DNA of 64,000 nucleotides from Gammaproteobacteria bacterium (GCA_028284675.1 JANQRI010000034.1:1-64000), one strand, 5' to 3'. Shown: positions 25,656 through 34,738, counted from the first letter of the stretch. The notes: generated from the letters alone by a model not told the origin. Numbers and translations: made by a program.

Positions 25656-27827
25656 CTATCGTTTCGAGCGTGCTACTTTTAAAACCGCCTTGCGGTTACG
25701 GATGCGCCGCATCAGATTGGCCAACATGACCCGGTTTTTAACGGATACAACAAAATAGAGCGTGACTTGTCCGCTATATTTTTCAACCTGGCTGACGTTC
25801 TCGATATTACAATTTTCGGAGATGATGGTTGCGATTTGTGCCAACACTCCGCGTGAGTTTGTTACGTCTACCCTGATAGTGGCCGGGAATGTAGAAGTAA
25901 TATCCTCTGCCCATTCGACTTCCAGCTTATTCTCGACATGTTTGCGGTACTCGCGGGTATTACGGCATGACTGGCGGTGGATCACGATCCCACTGCCGGG
26001 GTTTACCAGGCCGAGGATATTATCGCCGGGAATCGGCTGACAGCATTTACCGAAGGAGACGGTCAGCCCTTCGGTGCCTTTTATCGAGAGCGGTTTGATC
26101 TTCAGATCTTTTTCTTCGGCTTGGGCGGCCGACTCGCCCGGTGCGATGCGGCGTGCAACCAGTTTAGGCATACGGTTGCCCAGGCCTATGTCGCTCAGTA
26201 GCGCTTCCAATGAGTCATAGCCGTACTCTTCCAATACAATACTCATCGTACGCTCGGGTATATCTTCGATGGAAATATTATAGGCATCCAGCTCTTTGCT
26301 GAGCAGTCGTCGCCCCAGGCGCAGGCTGTCTTCATGTGTCAGGTTTTTCAGGTAATGGCGGATAGAAGCACGTGCTTTTGCGGTGACCACAAAGTTTAAC
26401 CAGCTGGGATTCGGTCGCGCGGCGGTGTGAGTTACGATCTCAACGGTTTGACCGCTTTGTAATACCGTGCTTAATGGGGCAACACGAAGATCAATTTTTG
26501 CCGACATGCAGGTGTTGCCGACATCAGTGTGGATTGCGTATGCGAAATCCACAATCGTTCCGCCACGAGGCAGCTCGATAATTTTGCCCTGCGGGGTAAA
26601 AACATAAACCTCATCCGGAAACAGGTCGACTTTTACGTTTTCCAAAAATTCAATTGGATTGCCGGCCTGTTGCTGAATTTCGAGCAGGTTTTGCAGCCAT
26701 TGTTGAGTATGTGATTTTTCAGTTACAGACGGGCTTTCATGGCCGCTTTTGTAAACCCAGTGGGCGGCAATGCCGGATTCTGCAAAATTATCCATTTCCT
26801 CGGTCCGAATCTGAACTTCGATCGGAATGCCATGCGGGCCGAACACGGTTGTATGCAGTGACTGGTAACCGTTGGTTTTGGGGATCGCAATATAGTCCTT
26901 AAACAGGCCGGGAACCGGTTTGTAAGCATTGTGTACGATGCCCAGCACGCGATAGCATTCGTCGACGGTTTTGCCGACGATTCGCAGTGCAAACAAATCC
27001 ATGATCTCGGTGTAGCGAACCCGCCGGATTTTCATCTTGTTATAAAGGCTGTGCAGCGTCTTTTCGCGGGTTTTGATGCGCACCGGGGTCAGCTCGGATT
27101 CCTCCATTAATGCCTGAATCGTAATTTCAACCTTGTCCATCACCTCCTTGCGGTTTTGCCGGGCTTTTTTTACATGATCGCTCAGGATTTGATACCGCAT
27201 TGGGTACAGTGCCTGTAAGCCGAGATCCTGCATTTCAATACGCCAGCTGTTGATACCCAGGCGCATTGCAATCGGAGCATAAACTTCGAGGGTCTCACGT
27301 GCTATGCGGCGTTGTTTGGGCTTGGGCATAAACCCCAGTGTGCGCATATTGTGCAGGCGGTCTGCCAGCTTAATCAAAATAACCCGAATATCTTCCGTCA
27401 TTGCGAGGATCATTTTGCGAAAACTTGCGGCGGCGGCTTCAGCTTTGGTATCAAAGTGGATCTGATCCAGCTTGCTGACACCGTCAACCAGTTCGGCCAC
27501 CTGAGTTCCGAATGCTTCGGCAATATGGCTTTTGGCGGTCTCAGTGTCTTCGATCACATCATGGAGAATCGCGGCGACGATCGACTCGGTGTCCATTTCA
27601 AGCTCTGCCAGCAATGCGGCGACTGCGACCGGGTGATGAATATAGGGTTCGCCGGAAAGCCTGAGCTGGCCTTTGTGTGCCTGGGCTCCGAACTTGTAGG
27701 CACGCAAAACCTCCCGGATTTCGGTTTCGGAAAGGTAGGTACCGAGCTTTGCAGCCAGCTCCGAGATAATCGGGTCCTGCCGGGGAAGCCCCGATGAAGG
27801 GTTAAATTGAGATGTCGCCTTTACCAT
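25656..27827 (-). CDS. spoT: bifunctional (p)ppGpp synthetase/hydrolase
   Basis: 723 residues. The HD hydrolase domain comes first and is intact (HHPVAVAALLAELEMD; His-Asp at 89-90 in AILHDVIEDTE). The synthetase domain follows (YTEIMDLFALRIVGKTVDEC, YIAIPKTNGYQSLHTTVFG), then TGS (VFTPQGKIIELPRGGTIVDF), a helical region, the conserved-cysteine region (CCQPIPGDNILGLVNPG) and a C-terminal ACT domain (VDVTNSRGVLAQIATIISEN). The intact HD site marks it as SpoT and not RelA. It sets ppGpp levels during starvation. It is last in gmk-rpoZ-spoT, the same order as in E. coli. Confidence 0.96.
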   Translation of the reverse strand: MVKATSQFNPSSGLPRQDPIISELAAKLGTYLSETEIREVLRAYKFGAQAHKGQLRLSGEPYIHHPVAVAALLAELEMDTESIVAAILHDVIEDTETAKSHIAEAFGTQVAELVDGVSKLDQIHFDTKAEAAAASFRKMILAMTEDIRVILIKLADRLHNMRTLGFMPKPKQRRIARETLEVYAPIAMRLGINSWRIEMQDLGLQALYPMRYQILSDHVKKARQNRKEVMDKVEITIQALMEESELTPVRIKTREKTLHSLYNKMKIRRVRYTEIMDLFALRIVGKTVDECYRVLGIVHNAYKPVPGLFKDYIAIPKTNGYQSLHTTVFGPHGIPIEVQIRTEEMDNFAESGIAAHWVYKSGHESPSVTEKSHTQQWLQNLLEIQQQAGNPIEFLENVKVDLFPDEVYVFTPQGKIIELPRGGTIVDFAYAIHTDVGNTCMSAKIDLRVAPLSTVLQSGQTVEIVTHTAARPNPSWLNFVVTAKARASIRHYLKNLTHEDSLRLGRRLLSKELDAYNISIEDIPERTMSIVLEEYGYDSLEALLSDIGLGNRMPKLVARRIAPGESAAQAEEKDLKIKPLSIKGTEGLTVSFGKCCQPIPGDNILGLVNPGSGIVIHRQSCRNTREYRKHVENKLEVEWAEDITSTFPATIRVDVTNSRGVLAQIATIISENCNIENVSQVEKYSGQVTLYFVVSVKNRVMLANLMRRIRNRKAVLKVARSKR

Positions 27828-27884
27828 AGTAATTAATGGCGTTTTGGCAAGACGTGAAAGAATCAGCCCCCGGTGGGGCCCGGA

Positions 27885-28154
27885 TCAAGCGCTATGCGGA
27901 ATAGTCGTCTCTTCGGTGGTTTCTTCGAGTTCAGCTAAATTCAATTCAGGGTCGATTTTTTCATCAAGCACTTCGCGTCCGACTTTACTGGCAGCAATTT
28001 CACGCAATGCGATAACAGTGGGCTTGTCACCGTCTTTGGGCAATAAAGGATCAGAGCCAGCACAGATTTGCCGGGTTCGTTTCGCTGCAACCAGCACGAG
28101 CTGGAACAAATTATCCACTTGATGGAGACAGTCTTCGACCGTAACGCGTGCCAT
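27885..28154 (-). CDS. rpoZ: RNA polymerase omega subunit
   Basis: 89 residues from ATG 28154, with AGGAG ahead of it; a TTG two codons earlier is open but unlikely. MARVTVEDCLHQVDNLFQLV and AAKRTRQI are the omega signature. Omega assists folding of beta-prime and forms part of the ppGpp site on RNA polymerase, which fits its place between gmk and spoT. The acidic tail (LAELEETTEETTI) is as in relatives. It lies 57 bases ahead of spoT. Confidence 0.96.
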   Translation of the reverse strand: MARVTVEDCLHQVDNLFQLVLVAAKRTRQICAGSDPLLPKDGDKPTVIALREIAASKVGREVLDEKIDPELNLAELEETTEETTIPHSA

Positions 28155-28242
28155 TACCAAAATGCTCCTAAATAGTACAGAATTTACGGATTATAAAGGA
28201 ATGCCCGGGATCAGGCCAGCCTATAGGCCGGTAAATGCGAAG

Positions 28243-28857
28243 TCAGGACAATAATGAGTTTAACAGTTCCGCATGAATCGCCTGTTGACGCTTTTGTCTA
28301 AGTCGCTCACAGGTGATGATTGCGAGGAGCTCTTTAAGCGCCTGCTCGAAATCATCGTTAATCACCAGAAAATCACTCTCGGCATAATGGGCGATTTCAT
28401 TTTTGGCCGCAGCCATGCGCCTTGTGATGGTTTCCTCGCTATCCTGAGCGCGTGAGCGTAACCGCTCTTCCAATGTGCTTCGGGATGGCGGCAGAATAAA
28501 AATTGAAACAGTGGCTGGATTTTGCCGCCGGACCTGAGCCGCGCCCTGCCAATCGATTTCCAGGATCACATCTTTGCCCGAGTTGAGCAGGCTTTCAACG
28601 CTGCTGCTTGCTGTGCCGTAATAGTTACCGAAAACACTTGCATGCTCCAGAAACGCATTTTGGTTTACCAACTTGGTAAATGCCTCTGGAGTCACAAAAT
28701 GATAATCCTGTCCGTCGACTTCCCCCGGGCGTTTGGCTCGCGTAGTATGTGAGATGGACAGTTTTGTGCGTGCATCACGTTCCAGTAGTGCATGGACCAG
28801 ACTGGTCTTTCCTGCACCTGAGGGTGCGGATATGGTAAATAGGGTGCCGAGTGCCAT
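28243..28857 (-). CDS. gmk: guanylate kinase
   Basis: 204 residues. It phosphorylates GMP to GDP. P-loop FTISAPSGAGKTSLVHALL near the N-terminus; GMP-binding region SISHTTRAKRPGEVDGQDYH; lid and adenine-binding part RSRAQDSEETITRRMAAAKNE. ATG at 28857. First gene of gmk-rpoZ-spoT; 88 bases separate it from rpoZ. It is divergent from the NYN gene across ~100 bases that must hold both promoters. Confidence 0.96.
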   Translation of the reverse strand: MALGTLFTISAPSGAGKTSLVHALLERDARTKLSISHTTRAKRPGEVDGQDYHFVTPEAFTKLVNQNAFLEHASVFGNYYGTASSSVESLLNSGKDVILEIDWQGAAQVRRQNPATVSIFILPPSRSTLEERLRSRAQDSEETITRRMAAAKNEIAHYAESDFLVINDDFEQALKELLAIITCERLRQKRQQAIHAELLNSLLS

Positions 28858-28954
28858 AATGTTTGCAAGCTTAAAAAAAAGCTCCAGAATCTACAAGCGG
28901 ATCGAGTGTCAGGTACAGCTTTTTTCCTAAAAATGAATTTAGATCAGGTGTTAC

Positions 28955-29479
28955 ATGACAAGCCATAGCCCGGAACAAATAAAGATAAGCCAGTCGGTCG
29001 CCATTCTGGTGGATGGCAACAATATGGAGCGAAGCATCCATAATGAAACCAATGATCAGCAGACAATGTTAAATTTCGATACGCTAATCGCACGGTTGCT
29101 GGATAACCGGGGTTTGAACCGGCTGGTTTATTTTCGTGAAGGTAAGCAGATTTCGTCCAAACTGCAGGAGCGTTTGCATCATCATTATCACGGCTCGGTG
29201 CGCCCCTGTCACAAAAGTGCAGATATTCCGTTGACAATCAAGGCCACTCAGCTGGCCAGTAAAGTTGACACAATTATTATTATGTCGGGTGATTCTGACT
29301 ATGTTGAGCTGGTCAGGCATTTGAAGTCAGAGGGGGTCAGGGTTGAAATAGCCGCGATTGCGAGTACCACATCGCAGCTATTGATCGATGAGGCGGATCA
29401 CTTTCACCCGGTGACTTCGGATGACTGGTTTACGTTGGCACCGAAGAAGACCTCAAAAAGAGGCAAACGGTCAAAATAA
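28955..29479 (+). CDS. NYN-domain (LabA/PIN-like) putative RNase
   Basis: 174 residues behind AGGTG. PIN-fold NYN domain with acidic metal-binding positions: SVAILVDGNNMERSIHN, CHKSADIPLTIKATQLA and TIIIMSGDSDYVELVRHLKSE. Relatives of LabA and human MARF1 are single-strand RNA nucleases or RNA-binding proteins; the target is unknown. The basic tail (KKTSKRGKRSK) could bind nucleic acid. It is monocistronic and converges on the redoxin gene. Confidence 0.87.
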   Translation: MTSHSPEQIKISQSVAILVDGNNMERSIHNETNDQQTMLNFDTLIARLLDNRGLNRLVYFREGKQISSKLQERLHHHYHGSVRPCHKSADIPLTIKATQLASKVDTIIIMSGDSDYVELVRHLKSEGVRVEIAAIASTTSQLLIDEADHFHPVTSDDWFTLAPKKTSKRGKRSK

Positions 29480-29491
29480 TTTCTTACGGCA

Positions 29492-30043
29492 TTATTTCCA
29501 CTTAATATTACAACCAACACTCGGTTTCTGGTTTTCCGGGACTGCTTTGCCGTTAACCATACAATCGATTGCATCATAAAGGTCTTTACCTGTGACAGGC
29601 AGGTTATTGCCCGGGCGACTGTCGTCGAATTGGCCCCGATAGACCAGCTTCAGAGATTTGTCGAATAGATAAAAATCCGGGGTGCAGGCGGCATCGTAGG
29701 ATTTTGCGATTTGCTGGGTTTCGTCATACAGGTATGCGAACGGGTAACCGTGCCTATCCGCTTCTTCCAGCATTTTTGCGGGTGCATCTTCCGGATAATT
29801 CTCAATATCATTGGCGCTGATGGCTGCCATGCCAATGTCGGCATTAGTGGCACGGTGGCCGAGTTCGGCCAAAGCGGCGTTCAAATGTTTTACATAAGGG
29901 CAGTGATTGCAGATAAAAGTGATCAACAAGCCATTGTCTTTTTTCAGGTTGTCACGCGTATGGATTTTGTTATTGCCGTCCGGCAGTTGAAAATCCGGTG
30001 CAACGGTGCCGAGTGGAATCATATTTGAAGGTGTTAAAGCCAT
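29492..30043 (-). CDS. thioredoxin-fold redoxin (AhpC/TSA-like) with CxxC
   Basis: 183 residues, no signal peptide. The redoxin fold starts VAPDFQLPDGNNKIHTRDNL, with active site ITFICNHCPYVKHLNAAL. CNHC replaces the CGPC of thioredoxin, as in a common family of cytoplasmic thioredoxin-like proteins carrying FICNHCPYV. cis-Pro region DAACTPDFYLFDKSLKLVYR. Likely a thiol-disulfide oxidoreductase or peroxiredoxin-like reductase; the substrate is unknown. GGAG precedes the ATG. It ends convergently with the NYN gene, 12 bases apart. Confidence 0.88.
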   Translation of the reverse strand: MALTPSNMIPLGTVAPDFQLPDGNNKIHTRDNLKKDNGLLITFICNHCPYVKHLNAALAELGHRATNADIGMAAISANDIENYPEDAPAKMLEEADRHGYPFAYLYDETQQIAKSYDAACTPDFYLFDKSLKLVYRGQFDDSRPGNNLPVTGKDLYDAIDCMVNGKAVPENQKPSVGCNIKWK

Positions 30044-30505
30044 ATTTGTTTCTCCGGAGCTTATTGAATACGCGATGTCTTTTTGATGAAAGCGATAAAT
30101 AAAAGCATGACCGGAAATTATATTTCAATAAAAGGCGCTTGCCAGCACAATATTGCAGAAGCCGACTGAGTCATGAGTTTGGGTTCGGAAGGCGGGAGTC
30201 AAGGCGGCCGTATTGTTGCAAAATGGGCGCCTGACACAGTTGCCCGAGGTCGTTCGGATTCTGATACGGCATCGGTGCCGCGTTTGCCAAAAAAAGGGCT
30301 GCAGACAGGCTGATTGCTCCTTATCACCATTCCAATCGGGCTTAATAGTCTCAATTAGACCGAAAGTAATAGTCTGATGCATATAAAAAACAATAAGTTA
30401 CGTGCCTCTAACTATTTTCCTATAACTTCATGCATATTTTATCTTATGAAAAAAAATGTCTTAATAGACAACAGGTACGAAAAGATCGTCCGGGAGGAAT
30501 ACAAA
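30044..30505. other. 462-base stretch without a convincing gene
   Basis: It contains the promoter side of the redoxin gene and the leader of the zinc-ribbon gene. Open frames here (30125-30382 minus; 30377-30505 plus) lack ribosome sites and protein-like composition. I see no repeat or strong hairpin. Confidence 0.5.
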
Positions 30506-30763
30506 GTGAGTAATACAACTGAGTATATTGGATATTGTGAGGTCTGTGGCCTGCTTGACCACCACCTGTTAGGCGGTGTATGCCCGAGCTGTCAGTCCAA
30601 AGTCCAGACATATCAGGGCCATGACTATGAGGGCATTACTTTAGGTGCCGAAGCTGATGTGAGCTATTCGCTTAGCAGTCATCCAATACGTTCTGCAAAA
30701 CAGCATGAGGTGCCGGATTCAATGGGCTATACACCCTATTTTCTATTGAATCAGGCCACATAA
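30506..30763 (+). CDS. small zinc-ribbon protein, unknown function
   Basis: 85 residues from a GTG at 30506 behind a strong GGGAGG eight bases away. The frame is open upstream to 30377, but that part is AT-rich and lacks a ribosome site. Two Cys pairs (YCEVCGLLDHHLLGGVCPSC) form a probable zinc ribbon at residues ~10-30. The remainder (DYEGITLGAEADVSYSLSSH) shows no known domain. It is small, probably cytoplasmic, and convergent with the Rap1a/Tai-like gene. Confidence 0.7.
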   Translation: MSNTTEYIGYCEVCGLLDHHLLGGVCPSCQSKVQTYQGHDYEGITLGAEADVSYSLSSHPIRSAKQHEVPDSMGYTPYFLLNQAT

Positions 30764-30807
30764 GTTTTCAGATTTTTTCGTTGGGCACCGGTCTATAAAA
30801 ATACAAA

Positions 30808-31137
30808 TTACCGGTTACAGGGCCAGGCGTTCCCCAAAGCCTGATCCACTAAAACATTTGCGGGTTGATCCAGTTGCTCCAGGTGGCTCTTTAGATAAGC
30901 GTAAACTATCTGCACTGTTTGTTTATTGGTGATTTTTTCCGGTGGGCAGATCTGTCTGTCTCCCTGGTTTATCACACCGATGATATAACCGTAGCAATAT
31001 CCAGTGCCGTACGCATTTTCATAATCCGGCGACTCAAGTGCAACACCGCAAATATCATATAGCTCATTCCCGTCGATTGCGTAACAGACCGATGAAAGGC
31101 ATATAAGACATAAAAATGTCCAACTGTATTTTTGCAT
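30808..31137 (-). CDS. Rap1a/Tai-family immunity protein-like periplasmic protein
   Basis: 109 residues. A Sec signal peptide (MQKYSWTFLCLICLSSVCYA) is followed by a four-helix-type domain with the Rap1a/Tai pattern: GNELYDICG, GYCYGYIIGVIN, CPPEKITNKQTVQIVYAYLK, and VDQALGNAWPC at the end. Four or more conserved cysteines would form disulfides in the periplasm. Known members (Rap1a, Tai4, Tai3) bind and block T6SS peptidoglycan amidases of neighbouring cells. No amidase effector is next to it, so it is either an orphan immunity gene or a family member with another role. GGTG precedes the ATG. Confidence 0.8.
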   Translation of the reverse strand: MQKYSWTFLCLICLSSVCYAIDGNELYDICGVALESPDYENAYGTGYCYGYIIGVINQGDRQICPPEKITNKQTVQIVYAYLKSHLEQLDQPANVLVDQALGNAWPCNR

Positions 31138-31466
31138 GTGGCACCTCGCTGCAGCTGCCGGGTATTTTGAGATGGGTTTTGGCGTTTTTGCTGATTATAG
31201 AGGCTCTTTGCCGGCGGTGCTAACTGAGTAGAACCTATCTCATAATATCCCGCGATCGTGCGGCATTATGAGATAGTTTTAGTTATTTGGCTTGTTTTTC
31301 GTGAGCCTATAGTTTGGATCGTGAATAAGGCGATAATAATAAGGGCTTGGGTGTTATAAGGCGTAACTCCGGGTGATTTCATCACGCAATGCTGCTACAG
31401 TGGCGGCTGCATTATGCCGGGCGGTCGTGCGCCGGCGATGAATCCGCAGAATTGAGAGAGATAACC
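31138..31466. other. 329-base intergenic stretch with a long palindrome
   Basis: No gene seen. It holds the promoter region of the Rap1a/Tai-like gene, a long perfect palindrome (31235-31276, listed separately) and the leader of the gene at 31467. Confidence 0.5.
31235..31280 (+). terminator. long hairpin with short T-run
   Basis: CTATCTCATAAT (31235-31246) and ATTATGAGATAG (31265-31276) are exact reverse complements. Inside them CCGC and GCGG can pair around GATCGT, so the whole folds as one ~42-base hairpin, followed by TTTTAG on the plus strand. No plus-strand gene ends here, so it may be an attenuator or small-RNA end, or a palindrome left by a mobile element. Confidence 0.45.
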
Positions 31467-31856
31467 ATGGCAGAAGATAAAAATGCGCCCGATTTTAAAA
31501 TGGATCCAGCGGCATTGTATCAGGATAAAACATACACGGACCGCAAAGTGGGCGCGATCCGTGAATTAACACCGGTCAAGGTTGACGGCACTGTCGACCC
31601 AACCCGTCAGGTCGTTTATGAAGGCCAGGCGCAGCTGATGACTTCAATGGGAACATTGCCGCTGGCGTTTGAAATAGAGGCAGGGTCATTGCAGGAAGCG
31701 ATCAGCAAATTTGCCGATGCAACCAAACACGCAGCCGAGCAGACAATGCAACAACTTCAGCAAATGCAGCGTGAGTCCAGCTCATCTATTATTACACCTG
31801 ACAGCGGTGGCTTTGGTGGTGGAATACCCGATGGCGGTGGCATCAAACGGTCATAG
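31467..31856 (+). CDS. conserved small cytoplasmic protein, unknown function
   Basis: 129 residues from ATG 31467 behind GAGAGA; the upstream extension to 31389 is not supported. No signal peptide. The central part, RELTPVKVDGTVDPTRQVVYEGQAQLM and GTLPLAFEIEAGSLQEAISKF, reads as beta strands then a helix. An Ala/Gln-rich coiled helix follows (KHAAEQTMQQLQQMQRES), and the tail is Gly-rich (GGFGGGIPDGGG). I do not recognise the family. Its base composition matches core genes, and ABC-F follows 165 bases on. Confidence 0.75.
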   Translation: MAEDKNAPDFKMDPAALYQDKTYTDRKVGAIRELTPVKVDGTVDPTRQVVYEGQAQLMTSMGTLPLAFEIEAGSLQEAISKFADATKHAAEQTMQQLQQMQRESSSSIITPDSGGFGGGIPDGGGIKRS

Positions 31857-32021
31857 TCCGGAGTAAATTCGAATCCACTGGAGTGCTGGCTTGCCGGTTA
31901 AATGCTTATAGCCGGTGGAGGGTTTATATTTTTACTTCAAAAAGCACTTGGATGCGTGTCGTTCCAAGTGTTACCGGTTAATCCCTTCGTATCACTTATT
32001 GGATTTTGTTGAGCTTCTCTC

Positions 32022-33914
32022 GTGGCACTGCTTTTTTTTGACAAAGTATCACTGGAGTTTGGTGACCAACCTTTATTATCTAAAGCCGATTTCAATATTG
32101 AAACGGGCGAGCGTGTTTGTCTGATCGGCCGCAACGGTGCCGGTAAGTCATCAATGTTAAAATTGATTACCGGGCAGCTGGCGCCGGACGACGGCGAAAT
32201 TCAATTCAGGCAGAATTTACGCATTAGTCGCCTGGAGCAGGCTTTGCCGGATAATCCGGATCAAACTGTGCGTGAAGTTGTCACCCAGGGTATGGCCGGA
32301 ATAAAAAAACTCATCGATGAATATAATCGCATATCAAAAACAAAGCTCGATGAAAACAAAATCCATGAAATAGAAGCACTGCAGCAACAGATCGATGCCG
32401 CCGGTGGCTGGCATGTCGACCGGCAGGTCGATACCACGATGACACAGCTGGGTCTGGAACCAGAACGCAAATTAAAAGAACTCTCCGGCGGCTGGCGGCG
32501 GCGGGTGTCGTTGGGAAAAGCGCTGGTATCACATCCGGATTTATTATTGTTGGATGAGCCGACAAATCACCTTGATATAAATACGATTGAATGGCTGGAG
32601 CAGCAGATACGCGGGTTTCAGGGCAGTGTTCTTTTTATTACGCATGATCGAAGATATATGCAGCGACTGGCAACACGTATCGTAGAGCTGGATCGTGGAC
32701 GTCTGACCAGTTGGCCCGGTAATTACCGGGATTACTTGCGCTTAAAAGAAAAGTCGCTGGAAGAGGAAAGCCGGCGTAACGCGTTGTTTGATAAAAAGCT
32801 CGCTGAGGAGGAAGCCTGGATTCGTCAGGGTATCAAAGCGCGCCGAACCCGAAATGAAGGGCGTGTTCGGGCATTATTGGCGATGCGTGAAGAGCGGGCC
32901 CAGCGCATACCCTCACAGAATAAAGCACGCGTGCATATCGAAGAGGCAGACCGATCGGGCCGTAAGGTGATAGAGGTGCGCAATGTTACACATGGTTATC
33001 ATGGTAAGGCACTGATAAAAAACTTTTCGCTAAAAATAATGCGTGGTGACAGAGTTGCGCTGATAGGCAACAACGGTGTGGGCAAAAGTACTCTGTTGCG
33101 CATTCTACTGGGTGATCTGCAGCCTGATGAAGGTTCGGTAAAACACGGGACTAATCTTGAAATTGCTTATTTCGATCAATTGCGTCGTGAACTGGATCCG
33201 GAAAAAACAATAGCGGAGACGGTTGGTGACGGGCGTGACTATATCAAGCTCTATGGCAAAGACCGGCATGTGATTGGTTATTTAAAAGATTTTCTGTTTA
33301 GCCCCAAGCGCGCGATGACACCGGTGAAGGCATTATCCGGTGGGGAGTGGAATCGCGTCATTCTGGCAAAGTTGTTTACACGGCCTGCGAATCTGATTGT
33401 ATTGGATGAGCCGACCAATGATCTGGATATAGAGATGTTGGAGGTCCTGGAGCAGCGTTTAGTGGATTATAAAGGCACTTTGATTGTGGTAAGCCATGAC
33501 CGTGATTTCATTGATAATGTTGCAACCAGTACGTTGGTTTTTGAAGGTGATGGTAAAGTGCAGGAATATGTGGGCGGTTACAGTGACTGGTCTCGTCGTG
33601 GTAAAACATTGGCTGAAGCTGATGAATCAACCGCGGATCCTGTGAATGCCGAAGCAAAGTCTAAAAAAAATATCGATTCAGCGGGTTCGGCAAAGCGGAA
33701 GCTCAGTTATAAGCTACAGCGTGAGTTGGATATGTTGCCGGGTAAAATCGAAAGCCTGGAAAAAGAGTTGCAGCTGTTACAGTCAAAGGTTGCGGATGCC
33801 GGTTTTTACAGCCAACCGGAGACATCGATAAAGTCGACACTCAAGCATATGGCCGATACGGAGCAAGCACTGGAACAGGCCATGGAGCGTTGGAGTGAGT
33901 TGGAAAGTATGTGA
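32022..33914 (+). CDS. uup: ABC-F ATPase, Uup-like
   Basis: 630 residues from a GTG start. Two ABC ATPase domains in one chain without membrane segments: Walker A GRNGAGKSSMLKLI and GNNGVGKSTLLRIL, signatures LSGGWRRRVSLGKALVS and LSGGEWNRVILAKLF, Walker B LLLLDEPTNHLDI and LIVLDEPTNDLDI. A charged linker (~250-300, RQGIKARRTRNEGRVRALLA) separates them. A C-terminal coiled coil (~560-630, YKLQRELDMLPGKIESLEKE) is the Uup-type DNA- or ribosome-binding arm. ABC-F proteins act on the ribosome; Uup also affects transposon excision and replication forks. Note the second Walker B reads DEPTND, not DEPTNH. Confidence 0.92.
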   Translation: MALLFFDKVSLEFGDQPLLSKADFNIETGERVCLIGRNGAGKSSMLKLITGQLAPDDGEIQFRQNLRISRLEQALPDNPDQTVREVVTQGMAGIKKLIDEYNRISKTKLDENKIHEIEALQQQIDAAGGWHVDRQVDTTMTQLGLEPERKLKELSGGWRRRVSLGKALVSHPDLLLLDEPTNHLDINTIEWLEQQIRGFQGSVLFITHDRRYMQRLATRIVELDRGRLTSWPGNYRDYLRLKEKSLEEESRRNALFDKKLAEEEAWIRQGIKARRTRNEGRVRALLAMREERAQRIPSQNKARVHIEEADRSGRKVIEVRNVTHGYHGKALIKNFSLKIMRGDRVALIGNNGVGKSTLLRILLGDLQPDEGSVKHGTNLEIAYFDQLRRELDPEKTIAETVGDGRDYIKLYGKDRHVIGYLKDFLFSPKRAMTPVKALSGGEWNRVILAKLFTRPANLIVLDEPTNDLDIEMLEVLEQRLVDYKGTLIVVSHDRDFIDNVATSTLVFEGDGKVQEYVGGYSDWSRRGKTLAEADESTADPVNAEAKSKKNIDSAGSAKRKLSYKLQRELDMLPGKIESLEKELQLLQSKVADAGFYSQPETSIKSTLKHMADTEQALEQAMERWSELESM

Positions 33915-33919
33915 TGGGG

Positions 33920-34300
33920 TTATTTTGAAGCAGGCTTGAAAACATCCCGGCAGCCGCCGTAATTTCTCAGGCGTTCATCCAATGCCAAAACATCCGGGAG
34001 TCGCCGCCAGCGCGAGTGAAAAAATACCATAGGGCATACACGTCCATCGGGTAAAACGTCGATCAGGGTTTCCCATTCCTTTGTCGAGTCGTATGGGGGA
34101 TATTTCTTTGTGAAGCCGTAAGTGGGACCCTTCAGCCGTTCAATTTCCAGCATAAAATAATCTTCCGGGCTGATCCATTGTTGTTTTGTCTGATGCCAGA
34201 CCTGTAGCCAGTCACCTTGTTTGCGAACGTCTCCCTGTTGTTGCGCAAAAACAGCAGCAGGAATCAGCATTGCGATTATCAGCAGGGAAATTTTTCTCAT
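33920..34300 (-). CDS. exported protein of unknown function
   Basis: 126 residues. The signal peptide MRKISLLIIAMLIPAAVFA is cleaved before QQQGD. The mature ~107 residues are rich in Trp and Tyr (GDWLQVWHQTKQQWISPEDYF, FFHSRWRRLPDVLALDERL) with two cysteines that could form one disulfide. No family recognised. Periplasmic. It converges on the ABC-F gene, 5 bases apart. Confidence 0.75.
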   Translation of the reverse strand: MRKISLLIIAMLIPAAVFAQQQGDVRKQGDWLQVWHQTKQQWISPEDYFMLEIERLKGPTYGFTKKYPPYDSTKEWETLIDVLPDGRVCPMVFFHSRWRRLPDVLALDERLRNYGGCRDVFKPASK

Positions 34301-34378
34301 AAAGGCCGTTACCTTAAAGGTTGTGTGATCCGTAAGCGTTAAGTGTATCTTTAAAACGGGTTATTACAGGGCATGTTG

Positions 34379-34648
34379 TTAACGGCCCCGCCGGCCTCCC
34401 CGGCTGTTGCGTGCTTCTTCAAACTGCACGCGCAAGGGTTTGCCGTCGAAAGATTTACCGTTAAGACCGGCAATCGCTGCTCTGGCCTCGTGGCCTTCCA
34501 TTGCAACAAAGCCAAACCCCCGACACTTCCCGGTGAATACATCTGCGACGATTTCGATTGATCGCACGGTGCCGAATTCTGAGAATAATGTTTTCACTTT
34601 ATCTTCAGAGGCATCGGCGGGCAAATTACCAACAAACATTCTTTTCAA
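34379..34648 (-). CDS. RRM-domain RNA-binding protein
   Basis: 89 residues, a single RNA-recognition motif: RNP2 MFVGNLP, then EDKVKTLFSEFGTVRSIEIV, RNP1 KCRGFGFVAME, and a short Arg/Gly tail (RNSRGGRRGR). I keep the TTG start at 34648, six bases after AGAGGG; ATG 34639 would cut into the first strand. Small bacterial RRM proteins of this type are RNA chaperones, often cold-induced, which fits the cold-shock gene next door on the same strand. Confidence 0.9.
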   Translation of the reverse strand: MKRMFVGNLPADASEDKVKTLFSEFGTVRSIEIVADVFTGKCRGFGFVAMEGHEARAAIAGLNGKSFDGKPLRVQFEEARNSRGGRRGR

Positions 34649-34680
34649 AAAGAGCCCTCTCGTGTCTTAAGGGTTATTGA

Positions 34681-34714
34681 CCAAACAGAAGCGCCCACGC
34701 GGTTGCGGGGCGCT
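34681..34714 (-). terminator. terminator of the cold-shock gene
   Basis: AGCGCCC (34690-34696) and GGGCGCT (34708-34714) form a 7-bp stem. Read on the minus strand it is followed by TTCTGTTTGG. It lies 25 bases after the cold-shock gene stop. Confidence 0.6.
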
Positions 34715-34738
34715 CCCGGAAAATGGATTATAAGAGAA

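Noticed and set aside
30125..30382. Open frame of 85 codons on the minus strand between the redoxin and zinc-ribbon genes
   Set aside because: No ribosome site and no protein-like pattern.
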